From: Phoronis ovalis
Lineage: Eukaryota > Phoronida > Phoronidae
Length of the DNA: 22,207 bases
Assembly: GCA_028565635.1 (NCBI GenBank)
Contig: JAOXYB010090607.1
Span: forward strand, 1 to 22,207
Direction of reading: 5' to 3'
Position numbers and translations under genes: made by a program. Below the pieces are notes generated by a model. It was given only the letters and a program-made list of their open reading frames with translations, had not been told where the DNA came from and did not search any database. Of the stretch, positions 8,707 through 20,700 are shown piece by piece; the stretch's first letter is position 1; each line of letters opens with the position of its first letter.

Positions 8707-11700
8707 CTACAAAATGAAGAGTGCATTTAATTACTTCACCTGAATTAAACTTAAATTTTAAGGTCACTGAAATTTAGAGGACTGCTTAATATGAGATTAA
8801 TATGCATTCACTAGCCTTTTAAGAAAGCTGTTTACAAATTATCCTATCCAAATTTACCTTTTGATCCTGTGCATCCCTATTGGCACCATTATCTAATAGT
8901 GTGATGGTTGCTGGGATGTTGTTTACAGAAGCAGCCCAGTGTAGTGCTGTGCGCCCTGAAAGGAAATGCGATAATATACAACACGTCAAGGAAAGCCATG
9001 CATTATGGACATTAATGACTTTTAATTTAAACCATACCTGGCAACTGATTTTAAAATCATGTATTAAAATCATAAATATAAATATTCTATTTTGAAATGT
9101 TTTGAAAATCCTTTTGTATCGGAACTTGCCCTTGCTTGAGTAAACTTGATAAGACAGCTCAGATTTGTTAAACTCTAAAGGCTGTAAAGAGATTTAAAAA
9201 AACTGCAGAAAGCCCAGTTTCTTCATTTTATACTACTTACCATACTCGTCACAGGCATTGATATCAGCATGGTAACTGATTAACTGCTCAACCATTCCTT
9301 CAACATTTAAACGAGCAGCTAGAATCAAGGCTGTGGTACCATCATGCATTTTCATATTAAGATTTGTGGCTCGATTTTGAAGCAATAACTGTAAGAAGAA
9401 TATGACTTTATAAACAAAGCAGGTAACTATGAGTATCATATTGCCTCTCAGACCTTTAATGTTGTCTGGGCACAACGTACCATTCTCATAAAGTCCATTT
9501 ATTGAAATTTGCAAAATGGTAATCATGTATGGAATTTTTTTTATTTGATTTGTTCATTACATACCTGGAAAACACCGAGTGCATCAGAAGCCACTGCTGT
9601 GTGTAATGGAGTACGACCAGTATTATCCTGAACGTTAGGTTCTGCTCCAGCATCTAGGAGACGTTTTGCTGTGTCTGCTCTAGCATATCGAGCCGCAAGA
9701 TGTAAACATGTTTCACCTACAAAAAGGAGATGTATACAAAATTGCTTATAACAAATATTCAAAACACAGTTTCTCACTTATCCAACAATGTATTTACAAC
9801 CTCAATATGTAATGATTTAAATAAACCAATTAAAAAAACTTGCTGAATTGTTGATAACGATTTACTTATATGTGAATTCAACATTGCAAACTTGCATGCT
9901 ACCGCAGTTTGCTGCACTGCATAAACACACAAACTAAGTTTTCATAAATTGTTGTAAAAAATACTTCAATGACATTGTAGCTTGACCATACTTATATGAT
10001 GGTACGCAAGTAGTTTTACCTACCAGTGACATCAGTCTTAGAGTGTATATCAGCCCCTTGCGTGATCAAGTCATTCACAATAGCTCCAGAATTATCCGCA
10101 TCTGTAGAACTCTCCTCGTCCAATGCTTCAATACCAAGACCTCCTCCACGCCTCACTGCCACCATTAAAGGTGTAAAGCCACCTGCAAGGCATAAAGCAT
10201 TAAGTTATTGAAAAGCTGTTCACCAACTTCATGAATGCCTGGGTTAACATTAAATCAACCATTAAATATATTGAAAACTAATCCACTTAAATATATGAAC
10301 TTTACAAAAAGTTAAACTACCAAATTTCTAAGCAGTTGAAATTAGTTGGAAGGTTTTCTCTGAAATATGAAAATTGGAATGATCAAATAGCTACTTGGAA
10401 CACCACACTTACCCGGGCCACGAACATCAATGTTCCGCCCAGCCCTATCTTCATCATTTTGAGGTGGAGTAAGAGCGACGTTTGATGGAAAATTCCTGTT
10501 CACTGCTTCCAAATGCTCTTTACGCCATGAACGAGAGTCTTCAATTGTGTTCTCTTCATTTTCTGGAGTCATAGGATCATGTCGGAATCGTTTGGACTTG
10601 GGGGTTGTTTCGTCATCTGACCATTCATTAGGGTTAGGATCCAGGCTATTCAGCTGAGACTGTTGGGAACCATTTTGAACGCTCCTATAGAAAAATCATA
10701 ATTTGATATTTAAGACTTAATTACCCAGAAAATTTGCTTATTATAGCTTTCCATACTCAGATGGCTGTCCACTACTTATTAATTTTCTGGCTTCTTTTTA
10801 CATACTCCAAAAAAAAAATCCATAAAATAATACATGTACCCTATAGAAATCATCCAAAATTAATTGTATGATGGCTGTAATTACACCATTAGATAAATAT
10901 CACTATATAAATGAGCCGGTACTAACTTCATTTCCTGTCCATCGGGACCTTTACGCTGTGACCGTCTTGATGGCTTCGTCGGAGGGGCAGAGTTGAAGAA
11001 GCCTTCAGGGAACCATGTTGTACCACGAGCACGTTTACGAGACACAGTGTACAAGACTCCAACGACAAGTACAACAATGAGTATGGCACAACCTCCAATT
11101 GTTATGTAAGTCCAGTTGATATCGTTGATCTGTGGATCATTGGTTGGAACATCTGTAATACATTTGTACAATTATTGTCCCGTAGTAGTATAGTCTCACA
11201 CAACAATTTCTAAAAGCTAATTCTGAGTTAGAAACAGGATATTCTAGTCAGTTGTATCTACAAGGGTTACTGTTTAACACTTGCATTATTCGGTGCATTG
11301 TTAAAAAAAATTCTACTGCAAATAAAATTATATGTGATAGTATATTATCATTCATGTATAAAACGTTATGGTTTGCAAGACAAGTCTTATAACACTTAAA
11401 GTACACAAGCTTACTTTTTTTAAACTGTCATAAATAAACTATGTTCTTTTACACAGTTAAGATGGCTATGAGGGATACATACTTTCAATTTTGTATATGT
11501 CTACACCAGGATTCCAACCTTTCTGCATGGATGCAATGACAAACTGACCAGCGCTTTCTGTTGATTCAAAACATTCAAGTTCCACAACTTCATTACATTT
11601 GCGTATGTCAATTTCCAAGTAGATTTTTGTGCTACAAGAATAATACCAGGCATTATTTTATGTAATGCCGATAAACAAAAAAGAAATCCCACTAACTTCT

Positions 11701-14700
11701 ACTTTCTTTACAATATTGAAATATTTTTTGGCTTGTATGATTTTATTTCTCTCTTGCCAGTGATATCATTTGAGTACCAATACTTATTTTTATTTAGTAA
11801 ATTGACATAATTCATTTTCCCTCCAAAATGACCTACCCTGAAAGTATTGTCTGCCTTTTATGCCGTACAGTGAGCATATCCTCAATAAAGCGACGCACAC
11901 GTACGACATTATTCTCATAACCATCTCCAGAAGTCCACTGATAAATCATATCATTGCCATCTTGATCTGTCTTGATTCGAACAACAGCTCTTAGCTGATG
12001 ACCTAACTTCCGAACAAAATCGGTTGAGATGTTTCTGAAATTGTCTGGTTCCATCAAGACAATAATTACCATAGTGCCTTTAGCTAATACTTCAGGATTC
12101 TGATCACAATCCAAACCATCCCAGTTGCATTCCTCTGAATCACAGCCTTTGTCACAATGTCCGTTGGCATAATGTATCATACAATAACCATCATAAATTG
12201 GGTTACACTCGTTCAACCGATTCTGACAGTCGTAACCATCAAACAAACAACCCTTATTATTGCATTCTTGGTCACAGCGGCCATTTTCGAAAACAGCATC
12301 ACAACGGATTCCATTTTTTATTGCTGTACAGTTGGCCCATGGGTTTTTACCATACGAGCATTCGTTATGATCATAGTCACACTCAAACATGTTGCATTCC
12401 TCATCACATGCTCCATTATTCGCTTTCTCATCACATTTATTAACCTCACATATTGTAGGAGGAATTGTGGTGGTAGATTGGCATTCGAAGTCTCCTACAA
12501 TAAAACTTGTTTTATGTATATGTTGTGCAGAGCAAATAATAATAAATATGTTTATACACTATTAAAGATTACACTTACTGGATCTTTTATGTTAAGTTTC
12601 TTAAATTTCTGAATTTAAAATCATTCTATATCTTCATTTACTGATTTAGTTAGTACATTCTTTAATTAAGTATTTATTTCTAAATTTAAAGACAGTTTGA
12701 ACATTTTTACACAGGGGCTTGGTATTGAAAAATCTGGCTGAACACAATCTTTTATGGTGAGAAAAGCTCAAATACCTATCAAATCAATACATCTATAGCC
12801 AGGAAGACAAGATGCTGTTTCACACTCATTAACGGCATCTAGTTCACAATTGCTTCCTTTCACATATGGCGGACAACGACAGATGTACCCATCACTGCCT
12901 ACTAGTTCACATGTTCCACTGTTTTGACATGGATGCTCAGCGCATTGACCCACTGCATTCGTTGGTAAACTACAGTCCAAACCAGTATGACCCTGATATA
13001 TATGAATAAAGTATTTCAGTTGTATACTAAATATGCAAGAATCTGAGTGTTACACCTTCTATACAATACAATATTTTTATATACAGTACAAAATAATATT
13101 TTACTGTGGTAACATTAGGTAACAAATGGAAAGGATGGGTAATATCAAATGTTATTTTATACTGATGCCTTTATTCTTTTAATTTTATGTTAAGCAGTTT
13201 TTAAAAAGTAACATGGCTTACATTACATTCTGCATGTATTCTGTATCTATACTCATCTTACCGGCTGACATGAACATACGGGTCCAGCTTCAGTATTCAC
13301 ACAAGTGCCACCATTTCTACAGAATCCCAGAATACATGATGGAATCATAGTTTCACAATGTCGTCCATTCCAACCAGGCTTACAATCACACCGGTAATCA
13401 TTATCCAACTCCACGCAGTCTGCCATTCCAGCAGGATTGCACGGGTTACTCAAGCACTCATTGATGTTTCCTTCACATCGTGAGCCAACAAAACCTGGTC
13501 GACACTGGCATTCGAATCCACAAACTTTGTCCAAGCAAGTACCGCCATGATAACAAGCTCCTTCAAAGCAGTCGTCGGTGTAATCTTCACACAAAGGTCC
13601 CATTGTTCCACAGGGACAGGAGCACTGGAAATCATTCACCAGGTCGTGACAAGTACCACCATTTTGGCATGGTTGAGCATGGCACTCATTTATGTTAACG
13701 GAACAGTTCAGACCCTGATAGCCTGGTTTACAGTCACAAGTATAACCTAGAAAATCAAAATAGTGCAGTAAGCCTGAGTTGAATTTAAAACCTATGCAAT
13801 GAAAAGTGATCTCCAATGTGCTAGTTTTGAAATTTAAATATCTCAGGTCTTTAGATTATAAGAAAATTAAGAGAATACTGTGAACACATAACATACTAAA
13901 TTACAAAGTTAAAATCGTCCTGTACATTCTTTACAAATTGATACGAAGGAATAACTAATAAATGTACTTACCATTTATCAAGTCATTGCATGTAGCTCCG
14001 TTCATACATGGATTCGAATCACATTCGTTAATGTTGTGTTGACAGTAAGCACCGTCATATCCTGCACGACACATGCACACGTGCCAATTAACCATATCTT
14101 GACAATGACCACCATTCAAGCACAGGTCACCAACTGCAACACTTTTGAGGAGAGCAGCCACTTCGCATGTTACTTTCTGCACATCACACAGTGCCCCAGT
14201 CCATCCCTCACGGCAGTTACATTGGAAATTATTACCGGCTTGTTGACACACTGCTCCGTTACGACAGAATCCCATACTACACCAATCAACATAAGTCTCA
14301 CAGCTCGGACCGTTAAATCCATACGGACAGACGCAAGTAAAACTTGCATCTTGCCTGTGACAAGTACCACCATTAATGCATGGCTTTGGCGATACAGCGC
14401 AAGGATCGAATGCCCGTTCACAGTTCCTACCTTCATAACCCGCAGCACAGTTACAGGTGTAATTATTTCTTCCATCAATGCATCTACCTCCATTAAGACA
14501 AGAGCTACAAAAATTGGGAATAATTAACAAAATATCCTGACGCTAAAAAGTAAAATTTCACTTAATTTTAATAAAATCAAATTACTGCCACTCATGGTGA
14601 AAGATTAGAAAATTTACACTTTTTCTATAAAATAATCAGGTATTGATTGTAGGTATAAATGATAACTTTTACACACCTTGATGTACAATCATTATCATTG

Positions 14701-17700
14701 TGATTACAGTTGATTCCACTATATCCAGGTGGGCAGGTGCAGGTGTAAGAGTTGACATAATCATGACAAGTTGCACCATTACGACATGGTTGTGAAGCAC
14801 ATTCGTTGATGTCATTTAAACAGTGGCGGCCACCAAAACCTTGCACGCAGTTACAGGAAAAGTTTCCAATCATATCAACACATGTGCCACCATTGTAACA
14901 AGGGTCTGAAAGAAAAGAATGTTAAATTTAATATCCTGTAGAATATACGTTTTATTTTATACACAAACAAAAGCATTTTCTTTTAACCAAGCTGGCAGGT
15001 TTTCATCGAGTGATTATCAATCATACCTTAGATTGTTCCAAACCCTTAATGCATGATGTTTGGTATTAATGTCAGCCTGGCAACATTAATGACTGATCAG
15101 CAGGCAGTCAGGTTTTACAAGAATGCGCTTTCAACTTCATAAACAAATCACTTACTTGGATTACAGTCATCTTTGTTAGTTTCACAGTTGTTCCCCTCAT
15201 ATCCCTGTACACAATAACATTTGTACCCTCCATTTTCATTCTGACATGTTCCACCATGTTGGCACAGTGTTGTGGTGATAGCACATTCATCTACATCTTG
15301 ATCACACCGGTAACCTATAGTAGAATGGGACGATGATAGAGCAGTGCTACATAGCAGAATGTAAGTTTTACGTGTACTGCACATACAAACATACTTTTAA
15401 AAACTTGAAATTGCTAACTATAACTCAAATTTTACTTTTTTCTGAATTTGTCAAAAGTGGCTGAAATTAAGAAAGTACAAGCTAATGCCTATTCAAAGCA
15501 GACTAAGGAATTTTTTGATTTGACTGTAAAGGTGAAAACAACTTTATTTTATAACATTTCACTGTGTTCTCTAGAAATACATCTCTATATTCTGAATGTA
15601 ACAGACTGCCAGTCTTGGTTTACAACTCAACACAAACTACAAGTTCTATTACTACTAACCTTGTATCCCTGGAGGGCAGTGACATGTGAAATGACGGTAG
15701 TCCACTGATGGTACACATGTTCCACCATGGTGACACGTGTTAGCTTGACAAGGGTTTAGTTCCCGTTCACAGTTGACGCCCGTGAAGCGTGTAAGGCATC
15801 GGCAGGTGTAACCATTTTCTCCGTCGATACAGCTACCTCCATTTAGACAAGGAAAACTCACGCATTCGTCAATGTTTAACTCACATCGTAAACCTGAAAG
15901 AGTGAATAGTCAGAGGATAAAGTAATAATTAAAATAATAATCAATTCAGTCGTCCATATGACAATCAGCTTTTCATGTCATCTTAAGGTATAACGCAACT
16001 CCAGGAGTAAAATATTAATCTTGATTTAAAAATATATTTAAAAAATTGAATTGGCGTTGGAATTTCAGTGATATCTTTATCCATTTTGGAAATATATTGA
16101 ATTTTATAAGCTACTTGGTACCTGAGATTATGTTAATCAGATCAAGCATGCACCATTATCTCAAAAAGAATTTGTATTGATCGTTGCACATCAGCTGCTT
16201 TTCAGTTTTTTTGCGTGATTATTGCTATAACTCAAATATTGAAATTTGGACATAGAAATTTCAAAAAATTCATTTAAAACAGAATTAGAGTCAACTGATG
16301 TACTTATGTAGAAACTGGCAAAACTTGGAAAACAAAAGAAAAACTTTGTCTTGGTCTCATGAATTTTATTAAATTAAGAAAAAAGAAAAATATGCATACT
16401 TTTTTTGATCTCTCTTAAATAGAAATAGTTTTTAGTGACAGTGTGTAATCAAGATAAAAGTAACATTGTATAAATGGTGTGACGCATGGTGGAGAGTTGC
16501 ATCATACCTGAAGCTAAGAAATAAACAATCTAACTGAATATTCATCCCCAATTATTGTCCCTATATATATATGTATATATCCAGATTTAAGGACTAACCT
16601 CTAAATCCAAGTTGGCAGGAACATCTAAAGTAGTTTTGTTCATTATTACATACTCCACCATGTTGACATGGATTTGAAGCGCATTCATCAATGTCACGGC
16701 TGCAATCGTGACCCGTATATCCAGGTCGGCAAACACATTCGTATCTAAAATAATTGAAAAACACAAACACCTATATTATATAAGCAAAGTAAACCTCTTC
16801 AATTCACTTATCTAACAGTGTGAAGCATTATACTTCACTTTGTAAACCTTCAAAGTAAACCTCTTCCATTCACTTATCTAACAGTGTGAAGCGTTACACA
16901 CTTATTTTATGTTGCACAGGTAGACAATTTCCGCTGTGGACTATTCTCTCGCCATACTCGCATGGTAGAAATATAGGTTTTTTTGTAGTTTACTCTGAAT
17001 GTATTGGAAGCTATCTGACGGCTTAACATGCATCGCATTCATTACTAAATTAACTAAATCTTTGAAGAGTAATGAAGTACTGTAACACACCTGTTATCTA
17101 AATCAATGCACGTTCCTTCATTTTGACATGGACCACTGATACATTCATTTACAACTGATATGCACAAAGGATCTGTGTAACCTGCTGGGCAACGGCATTC
17201 AAATCGGTTTTCCAAATTGCGGCAAGTACCATTATTATGACACGGATTAGATACACACTCGTCAATATCGTGCTGACACCGCTCCCCTAAAAATAGATCA
17301 ATTTTCGTGAAAAAATGTTACTTGAAGATGTTGGACGCATATTATCTGAATGAAAGAACTTGTTACAAAATGGCTATCATTGCATACCATTACAGGCCTG
17401 TCTCAAATATGACTTGCAAGTAAATAAGTTTAACAATGCACATGTAACACTTGTGTACTACAAATACTCGTTAATCCATTTATGTTTACCTTCATATCCT
17501 GGTTTACATGTGCAAGTGTAGCGTCCAATTAAGTTGTTACAAGTGGCACCATGTAGGCAAGGATTACTTCCACATTCATCTGTATCCAGTTGACAATTTT
17601 TACCTGTAACCAAGCATAGCAATGCCTAAAGTCAAGTTCCAAACTGAATTTTAATGATTTTTTGTAACAAGTTACCAGAATTAAGCAAAGTAGCAAGATG

Positions 17701-20700
17701 TTAGATACTATGTCAGAAATTATGAATCAAAACAGAAATTTTCAAAAAAGACAGAAATGTAGAGCTCACAGTAACATTAAACTTGTGAATTTTATTTTTG
17801 AAATACTTACCACTAGTACCAATTGGACAGGCACAGTAGTAATCATTGATCCTATCTGTACATATACCTTGATTCTGACAAGGGTTGCTGAGGCATTCGT
17901 TGGTCTGTGAATCACAGTATGTCCCCGTAAAGCCCGAATGACACTGGCAATGGAATGTTCCAATGCCATCAATACAGGAACCTAAACAGAAAGACAAAAG
18001 AGGTTGAGTTTTCTCTCTTAATGTCTATGGAAGGAGACAACAATTATACATTATTTATTAATTATACATACATTATAACAAACATATCATTGAGGTTAAG
18101 TGCATTAAATCATACTAAGTCCATTTCGTTGCAAGTAGTAGTAAAAGTCTTGGCTGTAAATTAAATACATAGCTGAAAAGGCACCAGGAATAAATCAAAT
18201 CCAAGACAATGTTCAACATACTACAAATTGAAAGCAGTGTTACATGTTTCACTCACCGTTATGACAGTTTATATATTGACATTCATTGACATTTTGGCCG
18301 CAATTTTTTCCAGTGAAACCAAGGGGACAATCACAACGATAATCATTGATCAAATCCTCGCAAACTCCCCCATATCGACATGGTAATGATCGACAATTGT
18401 CTTCATTATCGGCACATGTTGGACCAGTATATCCAGGTGCACAGGAGCACGTGTATCGACCTATCAGATTATTGCATATGGCACCGTGCTGGCAAGGATT
18501 GCTCTCACATTCATTAATATCAGTTTCACAGCGGGTACCAGTAAAACCTAAATTAGAAAATTTAAAAAGTTTAAAATTAACAGGCATAACAAATATAACA
18601 TTAAGTGGTGAGCATGCACATTTTATCACGACGCTTGACAAATCTATTTTCTATAGTATCCTGTACAAATAATATATACATTATAGGGTTATTCAAACAA
18701 AGACATGTCAAATTCATCAATTGAAACAGCAAGTTTTTACATTTCATTTTTATAAATTTCAAATGAAAAGATATGCCAATGAGTGCACTCTTAAAATTAT
18801 TTGTTCTGGTAATTACACTTGAAGTCTTGCATGACTTTTACTTCATGAAAATAATCAACTGGTCTGCCATGCTACACAATACATTGACCCTTACTGTGCA
18901 TCAAGCAATGCTAACTGTCGAGTTATGCAATTTACACAAAAGATTATAGATATAATACATGTCATACAACATTTAATATAATTAATTTTATTTTCAAGAC
19001 TTTTCATTTCTTCTACTAACTGTACTTATTCTTACACAAGATAACAAAACCATAAAAATTGGTTAGAGAAGCATTGATATAATGGAAGGGATAAAAATAT
19101 TGACAGGCTGCACTAAGTTTTGCCTGTACCTTAGAATGATCAAAATCTTATAAGCAGTTATTGCTTTAGTCTCCCATTTTATTTTTCTTCAGTATCTCTA
19201 CACTACATACTGGACCTGGATACAGAGCCCTAAACTATCATAACATACCGTAATACAGAAAGGGTATTCCAGAGAGTGGAAAAGGTCTAGTTATGCAGTT
19301 TCTTTTAAGGTGTGAAAAACAAGCTCTATAAATTATCCTACAAACACAGCACAAAATTGACTAACTACTGCTAGACAGTAGAATTTTTCACAATTTGTAC
19401 CATGACATGTTTAACAGGTGTTTTGTGGGAAAATTACAAGATAAATATTTTGAATAATCTCAAAAGGGGACATTAGAAACATTAAATCAAGAAATATTTT
19501 TGTTGTCTCTGCATGGTTGCACTCCATAGCTTCGGTTTAAAATGATAGTCTACCTATGTCACACTTGACTGTTTTATGTGATAAAAAGCAGGTGTCTAAA
19601 ATGCATGTTTTTTTGTTTTAAATTTTCGGATGGGGAAGAGGGAATTCCGAGATTATAGCAAGTGTATAAATTTTCAGTGCTGGTCAGTTTGTAATAGGTC
19701 AACACTGTAACAGTATATGGTATTCTGATATCAATTTATTAAGCTTACAGAAAAAAAAGAATAAAATGCAACATCCTTTTCTTTACAAACTGATTTGTGT
19801 CATTAAATAAGTACAGTAAAACTGTTGAAATTGCCTTCTAATTATTTTTATTTTTTTTACTTATAAATATTTGCTCATTTATAGAAAAAAATGTTTTTGA
19901 GCTAAATAACCTACATTTTTAAGGAGTTAGGCAAATTCCAAAAAATATGGTGGGAAACAACTCATGCATGTTTCCATTTTTACTACTTTACTTTATTTTA
20001 CTTTACTTAATAACCGGACATGTCATATTGGCCATTCATAATCATTAACAGTAAGCACACTTTAATGGGATGACAGATTGTCACATAACAAAAGAATTTA
20101 AGAAAACACCATAGTTCAGCACAAAAGAAAGACATTTTTAACGACGCCTTGGATTTTTTTTTAAACTTGAAAAAAAGGAATGCAGATAGCAACAAAGACT
20201 TTAATACCATCCTGTAAAAAAATCACAACCCATTAACTATGCTGCTTTAGTGCCTTTTGGGAATTGTATTTTGCGCAGACTTAGACTTGTTGTGAAGTTT
20301 TTTTCTAGAAGACCTATTCTATCAAGATCCAAAGAAAATAAGTCAAATTGACCAAACATAAAGAAAACTTTCATAACATTACACCACTACAAGAGGCTTT
20401 AACACATGGCACATCATTGTGTGTGCCTGGAGGCAAGCCCAGCTCTTCATTGTGTGTACTTGGAGGCATGCATAACACAAAACCATCTTTTGATGTCTTG
20501 TCTCCTTAGAGCATAATTAGAACTCCGTGCTTCAAATTGAGCATTTTCATTGATCAGACACATTTCTCAATCTTTCAGAAATACAAGAAAGCTGACCCAA
20601 ATTATGACCAAATTGTTTTGAATCAAATTAGAATATAATTTGGCACATCATTTTTTCTTTTGAAAAGATTAAAACCAGGAGAGGTGATGTTAAATTTCTT

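Noticed and set aside
12157-12612. Plus-strand open frame opposite the LNR exon
   Set aside because: It is the complement of a well-supported Notch exon and runs on into the intron, so it is a shadow.
12495-12775. Missing small exon that would complete EGF36
   Set aside because: The only AG...GT candidate (about 12578-12608) hits a stop in the required phase, and the exon after the intron already aligns with the C4 part of EGF36, so the loss is within that exon.
14036-14527. Plus-strand 163-codon open frame opposite EGF26-30
   Set aside because: It is a shadow of the Notch coding exon; its Thr/Ile-rich composition is what antisense of Cys/Asn/Gly-rich EGF codons gives.
19247-19256. TACCGTAATA, the reverse complement of the sequence flanking the right palindromic repeat (22131-22140)
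   Set aside because: It is only ten bases long, with no matching arm of the repeat beside it; treated as chance.
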